From contig NZ_JAYGIM010000011.1 of NCBI RefSeq assembly GCF_034930985.1, forward strand, positions 124,001 to 188,000: DNA of 64,000 nt, read 5' to 3'. The notes under the pieces are model-generated. The model saw only the letters and a list, made by a program, of their open reading frames with translations, was not told where the DNA came from and searched no databases. Below are positions 38,286 to 48,000 of the stretch, piece by piece; position 1 is the stretch's first letter, and every line of letters begins with the position of its first letter. The DNA comes from Arcicella lustrica (GTDB lineage Bacteria > Bacteroidota > Bacteroidia > Cytophagales > Spirosomataceae). A program made the translations under genes and the position numbers.

Positions 38286-40082
38286 TCACCAACCAGGGTT
38301 TTGTTTTAGATTAGGATTAAGAATTATTTGGTTCAGCGGAATTGGCGCTAAATAGTTCTTCTTTGAAAACTTACGATTACTAGCTGGGTCTAAAACAATT
38401 GCTCCCGTTTGGGCATCCATCCCAAAAGTAGTATAGGCAGAAGGCGTATAAATGGGCTTTCCGTTATAAATATACGTTTCATATTCCGTGCCGATTACTC
38501 TTGCACCCAAAATTGCTTGGTTCAACTCTTGTTCGGCAATATTCCAACGTTTTAAATCATCAAAACGGAAGTTTTCTCCAAATAACTCTAAGGCTCTTTC
38601 TCTGCGAATTTCGCCTAACATGTTTAGTTTCGGATGAGTCGCCATCAAGGCATTCGTCAATGGGGCTACTCCTGCCCTATTCCTAATTTTATTGATAGAA
38701 ATATTCAGGTTTTCATCCGAAATAAATCCATCTCTTTCATACAAAGCTTCAGCATAAATCAAATACACTTCTGCCAATCTGATTTGTGGATAATCGTACG
38801 ATTCTTGATTATCTTCTCGCAAGCGATGCTCAGATAAAAACTTACGATTTCCATAACCACCAGATGTACTGGCATTTAAAATAGCGATAGCAGGTAAAAT
38901 TGTCGAAGGAAAATCTTGTCCATAATTGGCGCCCCCTCCCCTCGTACTTTTCCCGTAGCCCCAATATCTCTTTAAAGGTCTATACACAAAATTGTTTAAG
39001 CGGTTATCTCTGTTATCAAATTCATCCGTCATTTTCGCATATCCTTTAAAAACGGTAGATTCTGAAGGCGGTAATCCATCTTTGCATAAATACATATCCA
39101 TCATTTTTCGGCTCGGCGCTAAATGCCCTGTAACAGTATGACTAATGTTCATTTGTGCTCTGTAAAAAGTAAAATCATAATTACTTTTCAAGATAAATTC
39201 TTTGTTAGAAGCCTTGGTAAAACCTAATGGATTTGAAAGGGCATCGTCTAAATTAAATAAGTAAAAATAACTTTCGTCACCCAATTTGTCCCAAAGCTCA
39301 TAACCTCCTTGCTCCATAACTGTCTTTGTCAGACTGACTACTTCCTCTAAATATTGTCTGGTTTTATCTTCTTTCTTTTGATTTTTCTCAAAATCTGTAC
39401 TTTCGCCTACATATTTTTCCCAAGTTGCTTCGTAAAGTAAAACTCTCGCTTTAAAAGCCATTGCAGCCCATTTACTTACATGACCTTTATCGTTGTTTGC
39501 GATATTTTGCTCTGTTGGTAAGTCTTGAATCGCTAAATCAAGGTCTGAGAGAATTTGCTTGGTTACTTCATACCTAGTCGCCCTTTTTGAATATAATTCT
39601 GGCGAATCAACATCAAGTACTTTTGTAAGAATTGGCACACCACCAAAGCGTTTGAGCAGAAAGAAATGATGCCATGCCCGAAAAAAATAGGCTTCAGCCA
39701 AGTATGTTTTAATTTCGTCTTTATTTCCAGTATATACTTGCCCTTTTTGAATCAAAATATTATTTGAACGAATATATTTATAAGGATTCCGCCAGTAAAT
39801 ATCTATCGCTCCAGTTATTCCCCCACCTTGTCCATAAGTATTTACTCTTGAGGTAAGGTCTGAACCAATATCCATCCAATCATAAATATTTGAGTCATCA
39901 ATGGTTCGCCACGAAATCATTTTAGTATAAAAATCATTGGTGGCGGCTTTAAATTGTTCAGGATTTTTAAAGAAAATAGCTTCGGTTGCTTGGTCAAGCG
40001 GTTCTAAATCTAATACTTCGTCTTTACAAGCAAAACAGCTTCCAATCAATAATAGCCCGTAAAAAAAGAATTGCTTTTTCAT
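38286..40082 (-). CDS. SusD/RagB-type glycan-binding lipoprotein (PUL 2)
   Basis: Outer-membrane lipoprotein of 598 residues. The lipobox Cys lies in LLIGSCFAC and is followed by DEVLDLEPLDQATEAIFFKN. It has the SusD-typical central region (YLAEAYFFRAWHHFFLLKRFGGVP) and C-terminus (IRLAEVYLIYAEALYERDG, RRERALELFGENFRFDDLKRW, NYLAPIPLNQIILNPNLKQNPGW). Gene order places it 9 bp after its susC. It is paralogous to the PUL 1 SusD but clearly diverged, so a different ligand is likely. Confidence 0.95.
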   Translation of the reverse strand: MKKQFFFYGLLLIGSCFACKDEVLDLEPLDQATEAIFFKNPEQFKAATNDFYTKMISWRTIDDSNIYDWMDIGSDLTSRVNTYGQGGGITGAIDIYWRNPYKYIRSNNILIQKGQVYTGNKDEIKTYLAEAYFFRAWHHFFLLKRFGGVPILTKVLDVDSPELYSKRATRYEVTKQILSDLDLAIQDLPTEQNIANNDKGHVSKWAAMAFKARVLLYEATWEKYVGESTDFEKNQKKEDKTRQYLEEVVSLTKTVMEQGGYELWDKLGDESYFYLFNLDDALSNPLGFTKASNKEFILKSNYDFTFYRAQMNISHTVTGHLAPSRKMMDMYLCKDGLPPSESTVFKGYAKMTDEFDNRDNRLNNFVYRPLKRYWGYGKSTRGGGANYGQDFPSTILPAIAILNASTSGGYGNRKFLSEHRLREDNQESYDYPQIRLAEVYLIYAEALYERDGFISDENLNISINKIRNRAGVAPLTNALMATHPKLNMLGEIRRERALELFGENFRFDDLKRWNIAEQELNQAILGARVIGTEYETYIYNGKPIYTPSAYTTFGMDAQTGAIVLDPASNRKFSKKNYLAPIPLNQIILNPNLKQNPGW

Positions 40083-40091
40083 CTTAAAAAA

Positions 40092-43000
40092 TTAAAAATT
40101 CAGTTCTAAGCCAACTGCCCAAGTTCTAGCAAATGGATAGGTTTGATTGGTATTTTCTCCAAATTCAGGGTCAAAACCATCTTTAATCGTCGTCCATTCC
40201 CATAAATCATTACCTGCTACATAAATTCTGAACTTTTCTAGTCCAATTTTTTTTACCATTTTATTCGAGAAAGAGTAACCCAATACCATATTTTTCAAGC
40301 GAGCATAGCGCAGTTTTTGCACCATAATATCAGTGAAATTATAGTTCCAAGCATTTCTTTGTGTGGTTAAAGATAATCTTGGATACATGGCATTGGGATT
40401 ATCGACCGCCCAAGTATTTCCTAAAAAATTAGGGTTTTGATTCACATAAATCGTTCTAAAAGGAGCATTTAGATTTCCACTTCTCAACATATTTTGGCTT
40501 CCTACGCCTTGAAACATGGAAGTAAAATCAAAACCTTTATAGGTAAAGCCAAAATTGAAACCAAAAGTATAATGTGGTGCATTATCGCCAATATATTGAA
40601 GATCACCCGTTAATCCGTTCCCTTGATTAGGATTCCCAGTGGCACTAATGTAGCCATTTCCATCTAAATCAGCTTTTTTCAAATCCCCAGCTCGTAATTT
40701 TTGCGTACCTACCATTGGAAGTTCGCCAGTATTGATGGCAGTCAATCTAGCATAATAAGCATCTACTTCTTCTTGAGACTGAAAATACCCTTCTGTTTTA
40801 TAGACAAAAATAGCATTCAATGGATAACCTTGAATCTGTGGAACAATGCCTGTATTCCATGAGTTTTTGCCTTCCATCGCAATCAATTTATTTTGATTAT
40901 TACTCAAATTAAAAGACAAATTATAGGCAAAATCTCTGATTTTATCTTTCCAGTTGACTTGAAACTCCCAACCTTTAATCGACAAAATACCATTATTGGT
41001 TTTAGGGGCGTTCGTTCCCAATAATTCTGGATAAGTAACATCAATTAGCATTCCGTTATTTCTTTTCAGAAAATAATCGAAAGTACCGATTAGTTTATTG
41101 TTTATCATCCCGAAATCAAAGCCAATATTGGCAATGCCTATGCGCTCCCAAGTTCTGGTATTGCTAGTCATTCCCGACAAATAAGCTGTTGGTTGAATCG
41201 TATAAGGATAACCAAAAATTGTAGTGCCTGAATTGATAATGGATAAGTAATCGTAAAGCCCGATGCCCGATTGTCCCCCTTTTTCTCCATAACCAGCTCT
41301 TACTTTTAGTTCGCTGATAGCAGGAATTTCTTCCATAAATTTCTCTTTGGAAATTATCCAACCCGCAGAAATTCCTCCAAAATTCGACCATCTGAAATCA
41401 CTAGCAAAACGAGAAGAGCCATCCCTCCTACCCGTTAATTCTAAAAGATATTTTTCTTGATAATCGTAATTAATCCGACTCACAAAAGAAAATAAACCCC
41501 AATGGCTAGAACCGCCTGCATTACTTGCATTTGTTGGGTCGGCGGTATTCAAATCATATAAACCCGGATAAAGTAAGCGTATTCTTCTACCGGATAGGTA
41601 TTTATTTTCGTTAATTTCAGTGGTTGTACCAAGCATCACAGCCAACGAATGTTGGTTAGCAAATGCCTTTTTATAATCTAAGAATCCACCATAATTCTGA
41701 TAGTTGGTATTATACACATCCTCTTGAATGGTTGGGTCAGGATTTTGAACACTGGTGATTCTATCGCCAATCCAATTGTAAAGCTGGTAGGTTTGATAAT
41801 ATTGTTTTTTCCAGCCTCTCAGATTTACATTTGAAAGTTGAGTGCTGAAAGTCAATACTTTAGAAAGCTTCGCTGAAAGTTTAAGATTTAAACGAATAAT
41901 ATCATCTGTGGTGGTGATTCTGCCACTTTCGGTCGTTTTTGCGACAGGATTTCTAAAGCCAAAATTGTCGTACCAATTGCCTTTAAAGTTATAGACTGGA
42001 AAAATCGGTGGGTCGTACCAGCCATCTCCTACTCCAGTAATGGGCGAAGAAACTTCTCTTTTATCATAAGAAATCCCCGTTTCAATTTTCACTTTTTTAG
42101 AGAGTTCATAATCATAATTTACCCGCAAATTATACTTTTTTTCGCCATCGTAGGCTGGTTTTAATAAACCTCTATTATTGGCATAACCCAAAGAAATACG
42201 ATAATTTGACTTGTCTGAAGCATTACTTAGGCTCAGATTATGCTGTTGAGAAAATGCTTTTCCATACAAAGCGTTCATCCAATTATTGTCTTCATAAGCT
42301 AAATCATAGCCCAAAGAAGTATTTCTCCATAAAAATGGCTTGCCAACAAGCATTTTTTCAAGGCTTTCTTTATCATAAATCCAGTAATAGCCTACGCCGT
42401 CCTGCTCAGATGCTTCTAAGAATAACTTTGCATATTCAGACATATTAGCAATGGGCGTAGTTCTAGCCAAAGAAGAACTTCTTAAACTGCTATGATAACT
42501 TAATTTCATTTTCCCAACTTTGCCTCTTTTGGTGCTAATCAAAATAACGCCACCTGCTGCTCTTGCACCATAAATTGCCGCAGAAGCATCTTTTAATACA
42601 CTAATGGAAGCTATATCATCCGAATTTAGTTGGTTTAATTCCCAAGTACCCAATGTTGGAACACCATCCACCACAATCAGCGGGTCAACATCTGTAATGG
42701 AAGATTCGCCTCTAATTCTGATTTTTAAGCCTTCATTACCAGGTCTGGAAGAATTTCGGGTAATCGTTAAGCCGGGAGTTGTTCCTTGTAATTCCAAAGC
42801 AGTATTACTAACTGCTCTATCCTTAAATATTTCTGGACCAACTACAGCAATTGAACTCGTTAAACTTTCCTTTTTTTGAATACCATAGCCAACTACCACT
42901 ACTTCAGAAAGCGGATTATTATCAATTTTAAGACTTATTTGAATGAAATTTTGCTGATTAACGATGACTTCTTCCTTTAAATAACCGATGCTTGAAATCA

Positions 43001-43532
43001 ATAAAACGGTATTACTTTTAGGAATATTAATCGAAAAACTGCCCTCACTATCTGTAAGTGTACCTTTGGAAGTCCCTTTAAGAACAACACTTACGCCTTG
43101 CAAACCGACTCCCAATTCAGGGTCATTTATTTTTCCTTTTAAGATTATTTCTCCTGTAGATTGACTTATCGTTTTTTTTTCTGGCAAAACGTTTTTTACT
43201 TCTTTTCTGACATTTGGGTCGAAAATCAGGTAGGATTGTTCACTGAATTTCTCAAACTTAAAGCCATAGGGTTTGATGATAAAATCAAGTGTTTTTTCAA
43301 GGTTGTTGTACTTATTAAGTGCCGATAATTCTACCTTTTTATTGGCTAATAATTTATCGTTATACTCAAATATTACCTTATAGTGCTTGCCTAAAATATC
43401 AATGGCTTCCACTAATGAAACCGTAAAGGGAGATTTAGACAGTACTTTACTTCTTTGTGCAAATGATTCATTACACAAAGGAAAATACATAAAAAGCAGT
43501 AAAAATATAATTCTAAGTAATTTATAATCCAT
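40092..43532 (-). CDS. SusC-type TonB-dependent transducer/transporter with STN domain (PUL 2)
   Basis: 1146-residue outer-membrane protein. Unlike the PUL 1 SusC it has an N-terminal secretin/TonB (STN) domain (about 35-110, VSLVEAIDILGKHYKVIFEY), which in FecA-like transducers contacts a FecR anti-sigma factor. A CarboxypepD_reg-like domain (about 130-215), the plug (SEVVVVGYGIQKKESLTSS, DPLIVVDGVPTLG, SVLKDASAAIYGARAAGGVI) and the barrel follow. The adjacent fecR and fecI genes on the same strand make a three-part surface-signalling unit that should switch on this locus when the ligand is bound. Confidence 0.95.
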   Translation of the reverse strand: MDYKLLRIIFLLLFMYFPLCNESFAQRSKVLSKSPFTVSLVEAIDILGKHYKVIFEYNDKLLANKKVELSALNKYNNLEKTLDFIIKPYGFKFEKFSEQSYLIFDPNVRKEVKNVLPEKKTISQSTGEIILKGKINDPELGVGLQGVSVVLKGTSKGTLTDSEGSFSINIPKSNTVLLISSIGYLKEEVIVNQQNFIQISLKIDNNPLSEVVVVGYGIQKKESLTSSIAVVGPEIFKDRAVSNTALELQGTTPGLTITRNSSRPGNEGLKIRIRGESSITDVDPLIVVDGVPTLGTWELNQLNSDDIASISVLKDASAAIYGARAAGGVILISTKRGKVGKMKLSYHSSLRSSSLARTTPIANMSEYAKLFLEASEQDGVGYYWIYDKESLEKMLVGKPFLWRNTSLGYDLAYEDNNWMNALYGKAFSQQHNLSLSNASDKSNYRISLGYANNRGLLKPAYDGEKKYNLRVNYDYELSKKVKIETGISYDKREVSSPITGVGDGWYDPPIFPVYNFKGNWYDNFGFRNPVAKTTESGRITTTDDIIRLNLKLSAKLSKVLTFSTQLSNVNLRGWKKQYYQTYQLYNWIGDRITSVQNPDPTIQEDVYNTNYQNYGGFLDYKKAFANQHSLAVMLGTTTEINENKYLSGRRIRLLYPGLYDLNTADPTNASNAGGSSHWGLFSFVSRINYDYQEKYLLELTGRRDGSSRFASDFRWSNFGGISAGWIISKEKFMEEIPAISELKVRAGYGEKGGQSGIGLYDYLSIINSGTTIFGYPYTIQPTAYLSGMTSNTRTWERIGIANIGFDFGMINNKLIGTFDYFLKRNNGMLIDVTYPELLGTNAPKTNNGILSIKGWEFQVNWKDKIRDFAYNLSFNLSNNQNKLIAMEGKNSWNTGIVPQIQGYPLNAIFVYKTEGYFQSQEEVDAYYARLTAINTGELPMVGTQKLRAGDLKKADLDGNGYISATGNPNQGNGLTGDLQYIGDNAPHYTFGFNFGFTYKGFDFTSMFQGVGSQNMLRSGNLNAPFRTIYVNQNPNFLGNTWAVDNPNAMYPRLSLTTQRNAWNYNFTDIMVQKLRYARLKNMVLGYSFSNKMVKKIGLEKFRIYVAGNDLWEWTTIKDGFDPEFGENTNQTYPFARTWAVGLELNF

Positions 43533-43602
43533 TCATTACTAATTTATTAGCCCAAAATGTATTTATACTTTTAATGCTAATAGCTTATTGGTAAGATTAA
43601 TC

Positions 43603-44604
43603 TTATTTCAAGTGAATACTGTTCCCATTTTTAGTAATTTGAACGGGATATAATTTTTGGAGTTTTACAAAAAATATATCTACAGAATCCGTTGGAAATG
43701 AACCCGTAAAAGTTTCATTTTTTAAGGCTGGGTTATCAATTACCATGTCGATGTTGTATAAATCTTTCATCATTTTGGCCATTTCTACCAATGATTTTTG
43801 TTTAAACAACATTACTTTATTTTTCCAAGCAGTGGCATAAAGCGCATCTACTTCTTGCTTAACCAAAGCTGTTTTCGATTGACTAACGCTTTCATTTGGA
43901 CGTAACAAAACAGTATTGGCAACATCTTTTTCATCCGTTACTTTTACTGAGCCTTCTTGCAAAACAATATTCTTTTCATGTCTGCGATTTGAAACACTAA
44001 AAATTGTTCCTAATACTTCTACATTCAAATTCTCTGCATGAACGATAAAAGGAAGTTTATTGCCATTATCTACTTGTTTGCTTACTTCAAAAATCACATC
44101 GCCTTCTACCCAAACTTCACGGTTGGAATTGGCATACATTCCATTTTTATAAACGATAGAAGAATTGGCATTTAACGTAACTACAGAACCATCGTTTAGG
44201 GTAATTTGCTTAATTTCTCCAAAACTCGTTGTTACTTCTTGGGTTCTAAAACGATAAAAATATAAACTAACAGCAGTAATCATTACCAAAGAACAAGCAA
44301 CTGCCAACCAATTCCAATAATTTTTAAGCGGTTTGATATTTGTATTTGTATTTTCAATGGCTTCATTTTCCAGATTTATGGCAATATTATGCCAAATTTC
44401 TGAGCGTTCTGTGGCTGTCCATTTTTCATTAAAATCAATTTTTTGAATGAATTTAGACGCTTGTGCTACTACAGCTTTTTTCTCAGGATGTTCAAGAAGC
44501 CATTGTCTCCAAAACGCTTCCGTTTGTTCATCTGGTGTTTTTACCCATTTTTGGAAAAAGTCATCCATTATAAAATCTTCTATGTCAAATGCTAAATAGT
44601 TCAT
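43603..44604 (-). CDS. FecR-type anti-sigma factor
   Basis: Inner-membrane sigma regulator of about 333 residues from an ATG at 44604; a TTG at 44610 is two codons upstream. The cytoplasmic N-terminal part (about 1-85) is followed by one TM helix (about 88-110, WNWLAVACSLVMITAVSLYF). The periplasmic FecR domain (about 115-215) includes TLNDGSVVTLNANSSIVY and VEGDVIFEV. A C-terminal DUF4974-like domain (VEMAKMMKDLYNIDMVIDN, ETFTGSFPTDSVD) should meet the STN domain of the SusC encoded next. Confidence 0.93.
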   Translation of the reverse strand: MNYLAFDIEDFIMDDFFQKWVKTPDEQTEAFWRQWLLEHPEKKAVVAQASKFIQKIDFNEKWTATERSEIWHNIAINLENEAIENTNTNIKPLKNYWNWLAVACSLVMITAVSLYFYRFRTQEVTTSFGEIKQITLNDGSVVTLNANSSIVYKNGMYANSNREVWVEGDVIFEVSKQVDNGNKLPFIVHAENLNVEVLGTIFSVSNRRHEKNIVLQEGSVKVTDEKDVANTVLLRPNESVSQSKTALVKQEVDALYATAWKNKVMLFKQKSLVEMAKMMKDLYNIDMVIDNPALKNETFTGSFPTDSVDIFFVKLQKLYPVQITKNGNSIHLK

Positions 44605-44690
44605 TTTCAAAATGGGAAAGCTGTTGATTAAATTAAGGATTATATCGTTAAAGACGTACTTTATTGTTTTTGTAACCTTTTAAAAATAAA

Positions 44691-45290
44691 TTAATTGCGA
44701 AGCAAACAAGTGAACAGCAAAAGCATCATTGGCAATAGCAAATCTATTTTATCCGAAAGGTTATGTCTTAAACTTTTGATGGCTCTGTGTAAAGTATTGC
44801 GCAAAATCTGGTAATCTAAACCCGTTACTTCAGCAATGCTTTCGTAACTCATGTTTTCAAAAAAACGTAAGAAAACAATTTCTTGCTGGCGTGGCGGAAG
44901 CGAACGAATGGCTACTTTCAGCATATTATCAATATCTGGCGCATCTAATTCTGGGATTTGACTGTAATTATTCACGAAAAAATCATCTTCTGGGTTTGTA
45001 TCCGACTGCTTTCGGTCGTTTACAACGCTTTTTAAAATAATTCTTCTGAGCGATACGATAAGATAATATTTGACGGAATTGGGAGTAGAAAGATTTTTTC
45101 TTCGATTCCAAACCTGAACAAAAAGCTCTTGCACAGCATCTTTTACCAAATCTCGATTATACACAATCGAAAGTCCGTACTTCAATAGCGTGTCAGCATA
45201 TTTTTGGTAAAAATAGCCCAGTGCTTCTTGTTCTCCATCAAGAAGGCGTTTCCACCAATCGGTTTCGTTATTTGGTAATTCTGAATACAA
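44691..45290 (-). CDS. ECF RNA polymerase sigma factor, FecI-like
   Basis: Extracytoplasmic-function sigma factor of 199 residues. Region 2 is visible near residues 25-95 (YFYQKYADTLLKYGLSIVYN, DAVQELFVQVWNRR). Region 4 lies near 125-185 (IRSLPPRQQEIVFLRFFENMSYESIAEVTGLD, a helix-turn-helix for -35 recognition). A hydrophobic C-terminal tail (LLLPMMLLLFTCLL) is seen in many Bacteroidota members. The only start in frame after a stop is a TTG at 45290. It is probably bound by the FecR encoded 86 bp downstream. Confidence 0.93.
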   Translation of the reverse strand: MYSELPNNETDWWKRLLDGEQEALGYFYQKYADTLLKYGLSIVYNRDLVKDAVQELFVQVWNRRKNLSTPNSVKYYLIVSLRRIILKSVVNDRKQSDTNPEDDFFVNNYSQIPELDAPDIDNMLKVAIRSLPPRQQEIVFLRFFENMSYESIAEVTGLDYQILRNTLHRAIKSLRHNLSDKIDLLLPMMLLLFTCLLRN

Positions 45291-45430
45291 GTTTTAATAA
45301 TTTCAAGAAAAAACATAAATCGTTTATGTGCAAGTTAAAACAAGATTCTAGGCTTCACAAAGAAAAATAGTACTTTCATCAGTAAAACCGCCATTTGCAA
45401 ATAATACGCTCGTATTTTGAGCAAACAAAG

Positions 45431-45458
45431 AAACCCCAAACACAAAGGAAAGGGGTTT
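45431..45458 (-). terminator. Terminator of the GH106-GH2 operon
   Basis: AAACCCC/GGGGTTT stem with a loop of about 14 nt, lying 67 bp beyond the GH2 stop on the - strand; on that strand it is followed by a short pyrimidine-rich run. Confidence 0.6.
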
Positions 45459-45524
45459 TATCTGTTTAGGTCAATTTGTTTCTCCTGAAATAATAAAATT
45501 GATGAAAAAAATTTCAGCTAAATT

Positions 45525-47996
45525 TTACTGTGATTTAATTTTCAAAATACTGCTTTTCAGTCCTTCTGCTTCTGCTTTTAAGATAATTTCTCCCACTTTT
45601 TGTGTTGGGCGAACAATTACTAATCCTTTTCCTTGGAATACTTTTTTCTCTGGTTTCTGGAAACTCGACATATCTCTTGGATTGCCATTGCCTACGCCTA
45701 TGATTCTACCATTGCCTGCGATTTGGTACTTTACTAATACTTCATCTTCAGATGGAACAACATTTCCAAATTCATCTACAATCTCTACGTTAATGTAAGC
45801 AAGGTCATTTTTATTCGCTTTGATAATTGCTCTATCGGCTTTTAAACGTAGTGCAAAAGGCTTTCCTGCTGTTGTGATTGTTTCAGAAGCCACTTCTTTA
45901 TCGCCTTCAAAACAACGAGCCACTAATTTACCTGCTACATAAGGAATTGTAAATGTTGCTGTTATAGAACCTTTAGGAACTGTTTGCTCGGTGATTACTT
46001 TACCATTCAATTCTAATTTTACGATTGAGCTTCTTGTAAAAACCCTTACTTGTAATGAGTCATTTTCATGTCCTGTCCAAGTCCAAGATTTCAATTCATC
46101 TGGAAAACCATAAAATCCTGTCTGTTCTTTGTAGCCTGCTGGAATGGGACGATGAACCAACATCTCAATTTTACTTCTTCGCCAAACAACATCCAAGTAA
46201 TAGGAAGCTGATTTTTTGTTGCCAATCAAATCTAATTCGCCTGTATATGAATTAAATATTGGCCATTGGGGTGACATAAACGTTTCGACAAAACCTTCGC
46301 CCATAAGACCATCCCCTTTTTTACCTGTATTGCTTTTAAGTCTTGCCAAGCCAATGCCTCCCTCGCCCAAATAATCTATGCCTGCCCAACTAAAAGTACC
46401 GATGACATAAGAATTTTTCTCTACGGCATTCCAATTTTCTAATGCCTTTGGTGGAAAATATTCGGTGGCAACCATTACTCTTTTGGGAAATTTTTTGTGG
46501 TCGCTTTCATAGTATTGCAAGGCGTAATTATAGCCACTTACATCAAGTGCATCGAATGAAGGAGCTGTCGCATCCCATTTTTTCCTTTTTAGCAAGGGAA
46601 TATGGAAAGGAATTGCTGCTGTAACAGGTCTTGTATTATCCAAAGTACGCACAAAATCAGCTAATTTCTGTGAAGTTTCATAGCCCAAACTATCTACTAT
46701 TTCGGGGATTTCATTACCAATACTCCACATAATAACCGAAGGATGATTAAAATCTTTTTGAATCCAGGATGTCAAATCTTTTTGCCACCAATTTTTGAAA
46801 GAATCAGCATAATCATCTGGTGTTTTGTTGATATTCCACATATCAAAGGCTTCATTCATTACTAACATTCCAAGTCTATCGCAAGCATCTAAAAGCTCTG
46901 CAGAATAGGGATTATGAGCAAAACGAACAGCATTGTAGCCATTCTTTTTCAGTAATTCAATTTTTCGTTCTTCGGCTCTATCTATCGCCATCGCTCCCAA
47001 TGGACCGTTGTCATGATGAATACAAGCACCTCTGAGTTTTATATTTTTTCCATTCAGCGTAAAGCCTGTTTCAGCATCGAAGTGAATATTCCTGATACCA
47101 AAATGTTGTGTGTATTCATCAATCACTTTGCCGTTTTGTTTCAAAAGCACTTTTGCTTTATACAAAATTGGATTTTCGATATTCCAAAAAGCAGGGTTTT
47201 TCAAAATGATATTTTGCTCCATTTTACTTTTGCCAGAAACAATCACTGTATTAGTAGCCACTAATTTTCCCGTACTTGCATATAGTTCGCTTGTTAAGCT
47301 TAGATTTTCTTGAGCATCGTTGATGTTTGTAGTAATTTGAATAGCAGCTGATTGCTCAGAAACTTTGCTTGAAACTATCTGAACGCCCCAATTTTCAATA
47401 TGTGTTGGATGAACGATATTCAGCCAAACATGACGATAAATACCTGAACCTGAGTACCAACGAGAATTATCTCCTTCATTTTTTACTTCTACGACAATCA
47501 CATTTTCTTGTCCAACAGGATTCAAAAATGCAGTCAGCTCATAAATAAACGAAGTATAGCCATTCGGGTGATTACCTACATGATGCCCATTAATCCAAAC
47601 ATCGGAATTCATATAAACGCCATCAAATTGGATATAAACCTTTTTCCCAGCACTTGTTTTGTCTAACACAAAGTGTTTTCTGTACCAAGCCGTTCCGCCT
47701 ACAGTGAAAGCAGTGGCATTTTTACCAACTGCTTTTTTAGAGAAGGGACCTATGATACTATCGTTTGGCATTTCTACCAAATCTTCAATACTCCAATCAT
47801 GCGGTAAATCTAATTTTCGCCAATCAGTATCATTAAATTTTACGTCTTTTGCATTCGTTTCTTTGCCTTTTTTGAATTTCCATTGGTCATCAAAAGAAAT
47901 TTTTCTTCCTGACAAAATAGGTTTAGCGATTCCTTGTAACGTAATTCCCAATAATATGATGCTCAAACAAAGGAGCTGTTTCACGGTATTTTTCAT
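45525..47996 (-). CDS. GH2 family glycoside hydrolase (beta-galactosidase/glucuronidase type)
   Basis: Secreted retaining glycosidase of 823 residues. A signal peptide (to IAK) leads to a sugar-binding jelly roll (about 30-210, WRKLDLPHDWSIEDL), an immunoglobulin-like domain (about 210-310), a TIM barrel (about 310-600) and C-terminal Ig-like/DUF4982-type domains. The acid/base Glu430 is in MWSIGNEIPE and the nucleophile Glu512 in VMVATEYFPP. It starts 4 bp after the GH106-type gene, so the two are one operon. With a rhamnosidase partner the likely substrates are galactosyl or glucuronosyl side groups of rhamnogalacturonan or a similar glycan (inference). Confidence 0.92.
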   Translation of the reverse strand: MKNTVKQLLCLSIILLGITLQGIAKPILSGRKISFDDQWKFKKGKETNAKDVKFNDTDWRKLDLPHDWSIEDLVEMPNDSIIGPFSKKAVGKNATAFTVGGTAWYRKHFVLDKTSAGKKVYIQFDGVYMNSDVWINGHHVGNHPNGYTSFIYELTAFLNPVGQENVIVVEVKNEGDNSRWYSGSGIYRHVWLNIVHPTHIENWGVQIVSSKVSEQSAAIQITTNINDAQENLSLTSELYASTGKLVATNTVIVSGKSKMEQNIILKNPAFWNIENPILYKAKVLLKQNGKVIDEYTQHFGIRNIHFDAETGFTLNGKNIKLRGACIHHDNGPLGAMAIDRAEERKIELLKKNGYNAVRFAHNPYSAELLDACDRLGMLVMNEAFDMWNINKTPDDYADSFKNWWQKDLTSWIQKDFNHPSVIMWSIGNEIPEIVDSLGYETSQKLADFVRTLDNTRPVTAAIPFHIPLLKRKKWDATAPSFDALDVSGYNYALQYYESDHKKFPKRVMVATEYFPPKALENWNAVEKNSYVIGTFSWAGIDYLGEGGIGLARLKSNTGKKGDGLMGEGFVETFMSPQWPIFNSYTGELDLIGNKKSASYYLDVVWRRSKIEMLVHRPIPAGYKEQTGFYGFPDELKSWTWTGHENDSLQVRVFTRSSIVKLELNGKVITEQTVPKGSITATFTIPYVAGKLVARCFEGDKEVASETITTAGKPFALRLKADRAIIKANKNDLAYINVEIVDEFGNVVPSEDEVLVKYQIAGNGRIIGVGNGNPRDMSSFQKPEKKVFQGKGLVIVRPTQKVGEIILKAEAEGLKSSILKIKSQ

Positions 47997-48000
47997 GTAC

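Noticed and set aside
45499..45798. 99-codon + strand frame over the GH2 3' end
   Set aside because: It lies antisense to a conserved GH2 C-terminus and shows no family resemblance; a shadow frame.
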